A stretch of 64,000 bases of DNA from Bin34 sp963422415 (GTDB lineage Bacteria > Chloroflexota > Anaerolineae > Caldilineales > Caldilineaceae): assembly GCA_963422415.1 (NCBI GenBank), contig OY729430.1, forward strand, positions 3,038,001 through 3,102,000, in the 5' to 3' direction. The notes beneath the pieces were generated by a model, which worked only from the letters and a program-made list of their open reading frames with translations, searched no databases and was not told the origin of the DNA. The stretch's first letter is position 1, and every line of letters starts with the position of its first letter. Of this stretch, positions 52,707 to 60,993 are shown one piece after another. The position numbers and the translations under genes are program-made.

Positions 52707-54926
52707 TCACACCAGGGTGAGGACCACGGGCATGCCTACCAAGACAATCCAAATCGAAAGCACGACTAATGCCACCATCAGATAGGCCTGCACCTTGCCG
52801 TCCTGCAGACGAGTCAACACCCCGCCGCTCCAACGCACGATATGACCGACCAGATTGACCAAGCCGTCCACTAGCAGGGTGTCCGCGGCCGCGGCCAAGG
52901 CTGAAATCCAGACCGCCACATTGGCAATCCAGTTCACCAAGGGATCGATGATCCAGCGGGAGTCCACATCGGCGCAGAAGGTCGAGACGTTGTTGCTCCA
53001 GCGCACGACAGTGACGGCGTACAGCTCGTCGATGAAGTACTTGCGATGCCAGACTTGCCAGATCACGCCGAAACGCCGAGCCAAGGGATCGATCTGGCCT
53101 TCGTTCAAGCCCCTTCCGTACACCACCCAACCGAGCAGCAATCCGCCCAGCGCAACTCCGACCGAGACGGCCAAAGGCAGGAAGTTGAAGGACGGATGGT
53201 GCACCGTGACGTGGATGTGCTCCAAGAAGGGTTCCAGGAAATGTCCCAGCCAGTTTGGGGCCAGACTGCCTAGGATCGGAAACTCCGTCGGGATGCCGAT
53301 CCAGCCCAGACCAATGGCAAAGAAACTGATCAGGATGAGAGGGACCGTCATGGAAGGCACGCTTTCCGAAGCGTGGTCCGCCATCGGTGTGCGCGGCCTG
53401 CCGCCGAAGGTCAGTGCCATTTGACGCATGGTGTAGAAGGCCGTGCAGAACGCCGCCAAGGCCAGAGTCACGAACACCGCAATGTGGCCTTCAAAGGAGA
53501 AGGCCAGAATTTCGTCCTTGGACCAGAAGCCGGCGGTAATCAAGGGGAAGCCACTCAGAGCCAGCCCGCCGATGATGAAGGTATAGCCCGTGCGCGGCAT
53601 CCGTCGCAGCAGACCGCCCATGTTGCGCATGTCCTGCGGATCGTCCGGATCCAGAGTCCCGTCCTGCCGGTGGATCTGCGAGCCGTGGCCCTCGTGCTTC
53701 TCGTCCGCTTCCTGTCCATGGTCGGCGGCATGCTCATGCCCGTGCTCCATGCCATGAATAACACTGCCGGAACCCAGAAAAAGCAGGGCCTTGAAGAAGG
53801 CATGGGTCAAAAGATGGAACAGCGCGGCGGCGTACGCCCCAATCCCCAGCGCCGCGACCATGTAGCCCAACTGGCTAATGGTGGAAAAGGCCAGCACCCG
53901 CTTGATGTCCCATTGGGCAAGAGCAATGGTCGCAGCGCACAGGGCCGTAAAGGCGCCGACGAAAGCCACTACAACCATGGTGGCCGAGCCCAAGGCAATG
54001 GCCCGGCTGTACAGCGGATACATGCGGACCAGCAGGAACACGCCCGCGGACACCATCGTGGCGGCATGGATCATGGCGGACACAGGGGTGGGACCTTCCA
54101 TGGCGTCCGGCAACCACACGTGCAGCGGGAACTGGGCGCTCTTGCCGATGGTGCCGCACAGAATCAGGAATGTGATGATGGACAGCCACGTGACGTCCCG
54201 AAATCCCAGATTGGCATAGGTTTCAGCTAGATGATGCAAATTGTCTTGGCTAAACAACTCGCTGAAGCTCAGGGAACTGGGTTCGCTGTTGATGTAGAGC
54301 AACATCATGCCCATGAAGAGCAAGGCATCCCCGATCCGGGTCGTGATGAAGGCCTTGAACGCGGCCTTTTTGGCGCTTTCCTTCTCGAACCAGAAACCAA
54401 TCAGCAAGTAGCTGCACAATCCCATGATTTCCCAGAAGACAAAAAAGGTGATCAGGTTGTTGGAAGTGACCAGTCCCAGCATGCCGGCGGCAAAGAGGGA
54501 GATATACGCGAAAAAGCGGCTGTATCGGGGGTCCTTGCCTTCCGCGTGGGCGGCGGGGAACTCCCGCGCGGACAGATGCGGCGGGAAGGTCATGTAGCCC
54601 TGGGAGTAGATGAAGATCATGACCAGCAAGAAAGTGACCATGAACAACATCAAGGCGTTGGCCGGATCCAAGGCGTAGCCAACGCCAATCTCCGCATTGC
54701 CGGTGGGAATGCGGAACAAAATATCGTCAATGGGGTGTCCCGCCAGATGATGATCCTGGAACGCGGTCAGGGAAATGGCCCAACCCAGCGCCAAGCTGAG
54801 GCTCACGCCTCCCAAGGCGATGCCGGAACTCAGTCCCTTGGAGCGGTTCGTCCACAGCAGGATCAGGGCACAGGCCACTATGGGAGGCAGTGGCACCAGC
54901 CAAGTCAAGTCGTACAAGAAGGTCAT
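52707..54926 (-). CDS. nuoL: NADH-quinone oxidoreductase subunit L, with a His-rich loop
   Basis: The most distal antiporter-like subunit of complex I. The 739-residue protein has the expected motifs (LMGLCSYLLIGFWFEKESA-like region, PLHVWLPDAMEGPTPVSAMI, RVLAFSTISQLGYMVAALG). A long C-terminal region forms the lateral helix. Around residues 392-425 a loop of about 33 residues is rich in histidine and acid (HGMEHGHEHAADHGQEADEK), which may bind metal. The ATG at 54926 is the family start; an earlier one would overlap the preceding gene. Confidence 0.95.
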   Translation of the reverse strand: MTFLYDLTWLVPLPPIVACALILLWTNRSKGLSSGIALGGVSLSLALGWAISLTAFQDHHLAGHPIDDILFRIPTGNAEIGVGYALDPANALMLFMVTFLLVMIFIYSQGYMTFPPHLSAREFPAAHAEGKDPRYSRFFAYISLFAAGMLGLVTSNNLITFFVFWEIMGLCSYLLIGFWFEKESAKKAAFKAFITTRIGDALLFMGMMLLYINSEPSSLSFSELFSQDNLHHLAETYANLGFRDVTWLSIITFLILCGTIGKSAQFPLHVWLPDAMEGPTPVSAMIHAATMVSAGVFLLVRMYPLYSRAIALGSATMVVVAFVGAFTALCAATIALAQWDIKRVLAFSTISQLGYMVAALGIGAYAAALFHLLTHAFFKALLFLGSGSVIHGMEHGHEHAADHGQEADEKHEGHGSQIHRQDGTLDPDDPQDMRNMGGLLRRMPRTGYTFIIGGLALSGFPLITAGFWSKDEILAFSFEGHIAVFVTLALAAFCTAFYTMRQMALTFGGRPRTPMADHASESVPSMTVPLILISFFAIGLGWIGIPTEFPILGSLAPNWLGHFLEPFLEHIHVTVHHPSFNFLPLAVSVGVALGGLLLGWVVYGRGLNEGQIDPLARRFGVIWQVWHRKYFIDELYAVTVVRWSNNVSTFCADVDSRWIIDPLVNWIANVAVWISALAAAADTLLVDGLVNLVGHIVRWSGGVLTRLQDGKVQAYLMVALVVLSIWIVLVGMPVVLTLV

Positions 54927-54942
54927 GGTAGTGGAAGTGTGC

Positions 54943-55320
54943 TTACGACAGAGACCTGTCAAATGGATTTGCAACGCTGCCCATGCGAATCCACGTGCAG
55001 CCCAAGTAGCCGCAGACCAATCCCAAGGCCCCGACTAGGATCAAGGCCAGATCATGGGAAATGCCCGTTAGTCGCCCCACTCCCATAAAGAGAGCCCCCG
55101 AGCCCAGACCCACCAAGATCAGTTGGCGCTGTTCGGATTTTCGCCCTCTGGCTTCGACCAGCAGCGCCGCCACGTCCCGATATGCCGGATCATGCCGGAC
55201 GATTTCCCGAAAGGCGTATAAGGCGCCGGCAAAGTTGCCGGTCTTCAGCTTCTCCACGCCCAAGTCGTAGAGAAACTCACATTGTTCCTCCAAGGTGCCT
55301 TCCAGCAGATTCTTGACCAC
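54943..55320 (-). CDS. Unknown TPR-like membrane protein inserted between nuoK and nuoL
   Basis: The 125-residue product has an N-terminal helical segment resembling a tetratricopeptide pair (LYDLGVEKLKTGNFAGALYA, then REIVRHDPAYRDVAALLVEA). A short basic linker (RGRKSEQRQ) leads to two hydrophobic spans (LILVGLGSGALFMGV and LALILVGALGLVCGYLGC). It starts 4 nt after the nuoK stop and ends 16 nt before the nuoL start, so it is clearly a member of the operon. No family is recognised. I infer a complex I assembly factor or small accessory subunit. Confidence 0.75.
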   Translation of the reverse strand: MVKNLLEGTLEEQCEFLYDLGVEKLKTGNFAGALYAFREIVRHDPAYRDVAALLVEARGRKSEQRQLILVGLGSGALFMGVGRLTGISHDLALILVGALGLVCGYLGCTWIRMGSVANPFDRSLS

Positions 55321-55324
55321 CCGT

Positions 55325-55636
55325 CTAGCCCTGCAGCATGTCCAGCTCGTCCAGATGCACCGTCTGGCGCGAGCGGTAAATGGAAATAATCAAGGCTAGT
55401 CCTACAGCGACTTCCGCCGCGGCGACGGCAATGACAAATATGGCGAAGGTCTGTCCCACCAGATCCTCCCGGTTGGGCCCATACCGCCAGAAAGCCACCA
55501 AATTGATGTTCACGGCGTTAAGCATCAATTCGATTGCCATCAGCATGGCCACGGCATTGCGCCGCACCAAGGCACCGTAAAAACCGCAACAGAACAGGAA
55601 GGCGGCCAGCACCAGATAGGCTTCAAGAGGGACCAT
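55325..55636 (-). CDS. nuoK: NADH-quinone oxidoreductase subunit K
   Basis: Small membrane subunit of complex I with three spans. The 103-residue protein starts MVPLEAYLVLAAFLFCCGFY and has the conserved RRNAVAMLMAIELMLNAVNI, with the glutamate of the proton path, and FVIAVAAAEVAVGLALIISI with the second glutamate. The ATG chosen is the family start. It lies 13 nt after nuoJ. Confidence 0.96.
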   Translation of the reverse strand: MVPLEAYLVLAAFLFCCGFYGALVRRNAVAMLMAIELMLNAVNINLVAFWRYGPNREDLVGQTFAIFVIAVAAAEVAVGLALIISIYRSRQTVHLDELDMLQG

Positions 55637-55649
55637 TGCACCCGCCGCT

Positions 55650-56171
55650 CTATTCGTCGTCACGGGCCAACATGACTGCGCCAACCAAGGCAATCAGCAG
55701 CAACAGTCCAATCAATTCCAAGGCCAGGCCGTAGGTGGTCACGAATTCCCAGCCCAGATCGGCGATCATCGTCTCGTCCGCAGTCAGGGCCAAGTCGCCG
55801 GTCAGCCACGGCACGCGATCCACTATGCCCGCCAGCATCAGGAACAGAAGCAGCGCGACGGAAGCCACGATGAACGAGCTGTTGTTGTTGGCGGCGGTGG
55901 CGCCGAACATGATCCCCCGGGTCAGCATGATGGCAAAGGTGATCAATGTGGCGATGGCGCCCACATAGACAAGTACCTGGGTCACGGCCAGAAACTCGGC
56001 CTCCAGCAGAATATACACGCCGGCCACGCCAAACAGGGTGGCGATGAGGGCCAAGGCGCAATGGAACAGATTGCGATGGACAACCACTATCAGTCCGGCC
56101 ACGGCCGTCATCAGCGCCACAGCTCCAAAGACCGCCTGCTGGACGGTGGGAATGGGAATGTCAACGGGCAT
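55650..56171 (-). CDS. nuoJ: NADH-quinone oxidoreductase subunit J
   Basis: Membrane subunit of complex I with five spans and a pi-bulge helix that may gate the proton path. The 173-residue protein contains NLFHCALALIATLFGVAGVY, AEFLAVTQVLVYVGAIATLI, and a C-terminal span LIGLLLLIALVGAVMLA. The ATG at 56171 was chosen because the longer open frame upstream overlaps nuoH. Normally nuoI precedes nuoJ; here nuoJ directly follows nuoH by 29 nt, and nuoI is missing. Confidence 0.94.
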   Translation of the reverse strand: MPVDIPIPTVQQAVFGAVALMTAVAGLIVVVHRNLFHCALALIATLFGVAGVYILLEAEFLAVTQVLVYVGAIATLITFAIMLTRGIMFGATAANNNSSFIVASVALLLFLMLAGIVDRVPWLTGDLALTADETMIADLGWEFVTTYGLALELIGLLLLIALVGAVMLARDDE

Positions 56172-56200
56172 GGCGCAAGATTTCGGACCGCGGGCAGGGA

Positions 56201-57454
56201 CTAGCCCTCCACCACCGGCTCCATGGTGCCTATCAGACTCCGCGGCACAAAGGCCCGCTTTGTACGCACCATTTCCTGGCGCAAGTACCGGCCAATGGCG
56301 ACTACCCCAATGACCAAGACCAGCAGGTTGCCCGCCAAAATGGCTCCGTTGATGGCCACTGGCGGCCAAGGCAGCACCTGCACCACCATCTGCCAAGCCA
56401 AGAGCCCCACGGTCAGGGGTACCAGCATCTTCCAACAAAAGGACATCATTTGGTCCACTCGCAGGCGGGGGAACGTGCCCTTGATCCAAATCTGCAACAA
56501 ATAAACGAAAAAGGTCTTGCCGACGAAATAGAGCAGCCCCAGCCATGGGCCGATCCCTGGGATCTGCACTCCCGGACCCTGCCAGCCGCCCAGGAAAAGG
56601 GCGGTCGCCACGCCGGCCAGCACAAAGGCATTGAGAAACTGCGCCAAGAAGAACATGGCAAAGCGCATGCCCGAATATTCGATGTGAAATCCGGCGATCA
56701 ACTCCGACTCGGCCTCCAGGAGGTCAAAGGGGGTCTGTTCGGACTCGGCCAAGGAGCAGACAAAGAAAATGAGAGCCGCCGCGGGCATGATGAAAACGTA
56801 CCATCCGAATCCTAGGAAATGGCCCTGCGCCTCGGCCAGCGCGCCAAAGCGCATTGTGCCGGCCGCCAAGACAACAGCGAGCATACTCAGCACCAACGGA
56901 ATTTCATAGCTCAGCAACTGGGCTACCACCCGAAAGCCCGATAGCAGTGCATATTTGTTGTTGCTGCCCCACCCCGCCATGAGAGCGGCCATAATGCCTA
57001 TGGAGCCCAAGGCCACAATGTACAGCACTCCGACATTCAAGTCGGCTCCGACTATGCCATCGGAGAAGGGCAGCACGGCGAAGAGCATGATGATGCCGAA
57101 GACCGACAGGACGGGAGCCAGGTTGTAGGCAATGAAATCGGAGTTGCGAGGCGTGATCGTCTCCTTCGAGACCAGCTTGATCGCATCCGCCACGGTCTGC
57201 AACAGTCCGAACCGGCCCACCCGGTTCGGGCCAATGCGATCTTGGATGCGGCTTACGACCTTGCGCAGCAGCCAGATCAAGACCAGCGCGATCAAGGGCG
57301 CAACCAAGGCGATGACAAGCGCACCCGCCACCAGGCCAAGGGCGATGGCCGTCTCTTCGTGCAGACCCGCGTGGGTCAAGGCCTCGGTCAAGGCCGCAAG
57401 CCAACCAACCACTGTGTCCGTCCGCTGCAATGCGACTCCACTACTGCCATTCAA
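56201..57454 (-). CDS. nuoH: NADH-quinone oxidoreductase subunit H
   Basis: Complex I subunit at the junction of the peripheral and membrane arms, forming part of the quinone chamber. The 417-residue protein shows KVVSRIQDRIGPNRVGRFGL, VADAIKLVSKETITPRNSDF, the glutamate-rich loop AESEQTPFDLLEAESELIAG, and a seventh to eighth span ending WIKGTFPRLRVDQMMSFCW. Its N-terminus is about 50 residues longer than usual and overlaps the nuoA stop by 14 nt. Confidence 0.96.
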   Translation of the reverse strand: MNGSSGVALQRTDTVVGWLAALTEALTHAGLHEETAIALGLVAGALVIALVAPLIALVLIWLLRKVVSRIQDRIGPNRVGRFGLLQTVADAIKLVSKETITPRNSDFIAYNLAPVLSVFGIIMLFAVLPFSDGIVGADLNVGVLYIVALGSIGIMAALMAGWGSNNKYALLSGFRVVAQLLSYEIPLVLSMLAVVLAAGTMRFGALAEAQGHFLGFGWYVFIMPAAALIFFVCSLAESEQTPFDLLEAESELIAGFHIEYSGMRFAMFFLAQFLNAFVLAGVATALFLGGWQGPGVQIPGIGPWLGLLYFVGKTFFVYLLQIWIKGTFPRLRVDQMMSFCWKMLVPLTVGLLAWQMVVQVLPWPPVAINGAILAGNLLVLVIGVVAIGRYLRQEMVRTKRAFVPRSLIGTMEPVVEG

Positions 57455-57803
57455 GCCCGCCCTTGCGCCAGTCGTAAACCAGACCCACTACCAAGAGGAG
57501 CATGAAAAGAAGCGTCACCAACGCCGCGGCCAAGCCAAAGTCGGGCCGACCGTAGGCCAAGGCGATCGGAAAGAGAAAGATGACTTCCAGATCGAAGACC
57601 AGAAAGACCAAGCCAATCAGGTAGAACTGGGCCCGAAACTGTACCCAAGTGTCTCCAATGGTATTGAGGCCGCTCTCGTACACGTCCGTCTTGACCGGAT
57701 CCGGTTTCCGTGGGCCCAACACCCACCCTGCGATGATGGCCGTCAAGGGCAATATGATGCCAAATACGCTGAGAATGAGGATGAAGGCGTAATTAACGAG
57801 CAT
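57441..57803 (-). CDS. nuoA: NADH-quinone oxidoreductase subunit A, copy 1
   Basis: Three-span membrane subunit of complex I. The 120-residue protein has the conserved loop KTDVYESGLNTIGDTWVQF and AQFYLIGLVFLVFDLEVIFL with the paired acidic residues, then a third span and YDWRKGGLEW. It is the first gene of the leftward operon nuoA-H-J-K-x-L-M-N. A different NuoA is encoded divergently at 58176. The two share the loop and the C-terminal RKG motif but differ widely elsewhere. Confidence 0.95.
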   Translation of the reverse strand: MLVNYAFILILSVFGIILPLTAIIAGWVLGPRKPDPVKTDVYESGLNTIGDTWVQFRAQFYLIGLVFLVFDLEVIFLFPIALAYGRPDFGLAAALVTLLFMLLLVVGLVYDWRKGGLEWQ

Positions 57804-58175
57804 CGGTCAACTTTAGATGGCCTTTCATCGAACTGCACCAGACACCTTGACCCGGCAGAGGCAAAAGGCGGAGGTGCAGATTGCTTTTGCAGACAGGGCG
57901 CAACAGCGCGCAAGTGTAGCACAGAGAAACTGTGGCGCTCAAAGACACACAGGTGGATTTGAGACTCTGGAGACGCGGTTTGTTCCGACCGCGGGCATCT
58001 TCCGCCTACCGCGGCGACCCTAGTCCCTTGGTGGATGTCTCGCAGCCCCCTTGGGTGGAATGAATGCAGGTCATCGCAATATGGGTTAAGATCATAGGGA
58101 AGTGAACCGCGCCTCGTCAGGCAGACTTGTCAGGGATCGGGAGCAACGTTCGCATCACGGTGCAGATGTAGCACA
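57804..58175. other. Divergent intergenic region between the two nuo operons
   Basis: A 372-bp gap containing the promoter for the leftward operon (57913-57942). No convincing promoter for the rightward operon was found; TTGTCA near 58128 is a possible -35 without a good -10. No RNA gene or coding frame is supported. Confidence 0.5.
57913..57942 (-). promoter_or_regulatory. Promoter for the leftward nuo operon
   Basis: On the minus strand TTGAGC (-35, 57942-57937) is 18 nt from TACACT, which is preceded by TGC (extended -10, 57921-57913). The start of the first gene is about 110 nt downstream. Confidence 0.45.
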
Positions 58176-58556
58176 ATGAACGAAGCAGCCAACACCCCCG
58201 TAGACTTTCTTCCCCTGTTGATCATGGTCTTGGTGGCCTTGGGCATTGCGGGCGTGGTGATCGGGCTGCCCATGCTTTTGGGTCCCCGGAATTCGACCAA
58301 AACCAAGGGTGAAGCCTATGAGTCCGGCATCATCCCCTTTGGCGACACCCGACGCCGGTTTCCGGTGCAGTACTACCTGACTGCGGTCCTGTTTATCATC
58401 TTCGACATTGAAGTGGTGTTTCTGTATCCTTGGGTCGCGACCCTGCAGAACGACAGCGTCAAGCTGAGAGCCTTCTGGGCCATGGGACTGTTCTTGGGCT
58501 TGCTGATATTGGGTTTCCTGTACGAATGGCGCAAGGGCGCTCTGGATTGGGACTGA
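58176..58556 (+). CDS. nuoA: NADH-quinone oxidoreductase subunit A, copy 2
   Basis: A second NuoA of 126 residues. It has KTKGEAYESGIIPFGDTRRR, then FPVQYYLTAVLFIIFDIEVV with the acidic pair, and ends YEWRKGALDWD. It starts the rightward operon nuoA-B-CD-EF-G and is 10 nt from nuoB. It is no recent duplicate of the copy at 57441, since only the family motifs are shared. Two NuoA genes in one cluster are unusual. One may replace or specialise the other, or the two operons may have different origins. Confidence 0.93.
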   Translation: MNEAANTPVDFLPLLIMVLVALGIAGVVIGLPMLLGPRNSTKTKGEAYESGIIPFGDTRRRFPVQYYLTAVLFIIFDIEVVFLYPWVATLQNDSVKLRAFWAMGLFLGLLILGFLYEWRKGALDWD

Positions 58557-58566
58557 CGGAGGCGGC

Positions 58567-59109
58567 ATGGGAATCGAGCAACTGTTGCCAGAAGACACAT
58601 TCGTTACCGCCCGGTTGGAAGATCTGGTCAACTGGGGACGGCAAAATAGCACTTGGCCGCTGCTTTTCGGCTTGGCCTGTTGCGCCATGGAGATGATTGC
58701 GGCGGGCACGGCCCGGCACGACATCGCCCGCTACGGGTCCGAACTGTTTCGGGCCACGCCCCGACAGGCGGATCTGATCATCGTATCGGGGCGGGTCAGC
58801 AACAAGATGGCTCCTGTCATTCGCCGTCTTTACGATCAGATGCTGGAACCCAAATGGGTCATAGCCATGGGTATCTGTGCCAGCGCCGGCGGGCCTTTCA
58901 ACAATTACGCGATCGTGCAGGGCGTGGACAAGGTCATCCCCGTGGATGTGTATGTGCCTGGATGTCCGCCACGTCCCGAGGCCCTGCTGTACGCTATGGA
59001 CCTGCTGCGAAAGAAACAGTCCGGCGAGAACTTCCGCAAATACCGCTTCGCGGAAGAGCCGGCCTCCGCCTCTCCGCCCGCAGCGGGCTTGCCCATTCGC
59101 CACGCTTAG
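58567..59109 (+). CDS. nuoB: NADH-quinone oxidoreductase subunit B
   Basis: NuoB holds iron-sulfur cluster N2, which passes electrons to quinone. The 180-residue protein has the tandem cysteines in GLACCAMEMIAAG, the third cysteine in AMGICASAGGPFNNY, and the fourth in VYVPGCPPRPEALLYAM. The quinone-site segment RVSNKMAPVIRRLYDQM is also present. It lies 10 nt after nuoA and 25 nt before nuoCD. Confidence 0.97.
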   Translation: MGIEQLLPEDTFVTARLEDLVNWGRQNSTWPLLFGLACCAMEMIAAGTARHDIARYGSELFRATPRQADLIIVSGRVSNKMAPVIRRLYDQMLEPKWVIAMGICASAGGPFNNYAIVQGVDKVIPVDVYVPGCPPRPEALLYAMDLLRKKQSGENFRKYRFAEEPASASPPAAGLPIRHA

Positions 59110-59134
59110 CCATCATCTGGCCTCTCGTTGTCCC

Positions 59135-60973
59135 ATGCCATTGCTTGATGTCTCGCCGCGGCAACGCGACTTCGAGACCCTACCCAATCTGAATGACGTC
59201 GCCGTGCCGGCGGCGGCGCCGGCCCTTGGCGCCGACACCGAAGATACGGCCGCCATCCGCGCGCAGTTTCCAGCGGCCGTGCTGGAATCGGGGCTGCAGC
59301 TTGATCTGCCTTGCGTCGTGGTGCGCCCCCAAGATCTGATTGAGGTCATGACATGGCTGCGGGACTCGCACCTAGGCTACAACTCGCTGGTGGACGTGAC
59401 CTCGGTGGACAGGTCGCAGCTGCCCTTGGCGCCGGAACAGCCGCGCTTCCAGACTGTGTATCAGCTGCGTGCATACACCCGCAACGAACTCCTGACGGTC
59501 ATTTGTCCGCTGGAAGGGGCTCAGGAGTCCAAGGTTCCTTCGCTGGCCCATGTCTTCCCCGGTGCCATCTGGCCAGAACGGGAGGTTGCCGACCTGATGG
59601 GGGTGCAGTTTGACGGCCATCCCGATCCGCGGCGCATCCTGATGCCGGCCGGTTGGCCCACCCATCCCCTGCGCAAGGATCAACCCTTGGGCGGCGAAGA
59701 CGTGCCGTTCAGCCTGACGTGGGACCACCCCGAATTCGATTCACTGGGAACCCAGGTTTTGGAAGCGGAAAGTACCCCGCCGGATCTGCCTCCGGGCATG
59801 AATCGAAAGAACCTGATTCTCAACATGGGGCCGCATCATCCCAGCACACACGGCGTGTTGCGCCTGGTTGTGGAGCTGGAGGGCGAGAGAGTGGTCAATA
59901 TAGATCCGGACCTTGGCTACCTGCACAGCGGCTTCGAGAAGATCGGCGAACACAAGCGATACAAGGACTTCGTCTACTACACGGACCGCATGGACTACCT
60001 CTCCGCCATGAACAACAACTTGGGGTACGTGCTGGCGGTGGAGGCCATGCTGCAGCTGGGGATTCCGGAGCGGGCGCAGGCCATCCGGGTGATTATGGGA
60101 GAGTTGCAGCGCATCGCGTCCCATCTGTTCTGGCTGTCCACGCATGTCTTGGACATCTCGGGTACGGGCATGAGCCTGCTCATGTATGCCACGCGGGAGC
60201 GGGAGCGGATCATCGATCTGTTCGAGATGGTCTGCGGGGCCCGCTTGACCACCAGCTACATCCGCATCGGCGGAGTCTGGAAGGACCTGCCTCCCGCTTT
60301 CGTCAATGCGGTCCGGCAGTTCTGCGACTTGATGGGGCCTCGCATCGACGAATATGCCGCCATGGTGCAGGACAGTCCCATCTGGCATACGCGCTTGAGT
60401 GGAATCGGCATGATCACACCCAAGGACGCCTTGGCCAAGGGGTTGACCGGCCCCATGTTGCGCGGCAGCGGCATCGACTGGGACCTGCGCCGCGACCGTC
60501 CCTACTGCGGTTACGAGAAGTACGACTTCAAGGTGCCCATCAGTCGCCGCTGTGACAGCTTCGGCCGCTACGAGGTGCGCATGGAGGAGATGCGTCAGAG
60601 TTTGCGCATCGTTCAACAGGCACTGGACGGATTGCCCGCCGGACCCTTCCGCGCCGACGACCGCAAGGTCTCTCCTCCACCGCGGGCGGAACTAGACATC
60701 AGCATGGAATCGCTGATTCACCACTTCAAGCTGTATACAGAGGGCTTCAAGGTGCCTCCGGGCATGTACTACCACGCCATCGAGGCCAGCAAGGGGGAAT
60801 TGGGGTTCTTCATATACAGCGATGGTTCCGGCAAGCCCTACCGGCTGCATGTGCGGGGCCCCAGCTTCAACAACCTGTTTGCGATCAGCGACATGAGCAA
60901 GGGCCTAATGCTCTCCGACATCGTCACCAATATCGGATCCATTGACATTGTGCTGGGCGAAGTGGACCGTTAA
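59135..60973 (+). CDS. nuoCD: NADH-quinone oxidoreductase fused subunits C and D
   Basis: One 612-residue protein joins NuoC and NuoD, the subunits next to the quinone site. The C domain is at about residues 60-200 (VDVTSVDR, VPSLAHVFPGAIWPEREVAD, LMGVQFDGHPDPRRILMPA). The D domain starts at about 222 (LNMGPHHPSTHGVLRLVVEL). It contains LGYLHSGFEKIGEHKRYKDF, DRMDYLSAMNNNLGYVLAVE, ELQRIASHLFWLSTHVLDI and the C-terminal DIVTNIGSIDIVLGEVDR. The fusion resembles that of enterobacteria. The ATG at 59135 was chosen because the longer frame overlaps nuoB. Confidence 0.96.
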   Translation: MPLLDVSPRQRDFETLPNLNDVAVPAAAPALGADTEDTAAIRAQFPAAVLESGLQLDLPCVVVRPQDLIEVMTWLRDSHLGYNSLVDVTSVDRSQLPLAPEQPRFQTVYQLRAYTRNELLTVICPLEGAQESKVPSLAHVFPGAIWPEREVADLMGVQFDGHPDPRRILMPAGWPTHPLRKDQPLGGEDVPFSLTWDHPEFDSLGTQVLEAESTPPDLPPGMNRKNLILNMGPHHPSTHGVLRLVVELEGERVVNIDPDLGYLHSGFEKIGEHKRYKDFVYYTDRMDYLSAMNNNLGYVLAVEAMLQLGIPERAQAIRVIMGELQRIASHLFWLSTHVLDISGTGMSLLMYATRERERIIDLFEMVCGARLTTSYIRIGGVWKDLPPAFVNAVRQFCDLMGPRIDEYAAMVQDSPIWHTRLSGIGMITPKDALAKGLTGPMLRGSGIDWDLRRDRPYCGYEKYDFKVPISRRCDSFGRYEVRMEEMRQSLRIVQQALDGLPAGPFRADDRKVSPPPRAELDISMESLIHHFKLYTEGFKVPPGMYYHAIEASKGELGFFIYSDGSGKPYRLHVRGPSFNNLFAISDMSKGLMLSDIVTNIGSIDIVLGEVDR

Positions 60974-60993
60974 ACAAGGCCATTTGGAGAACC

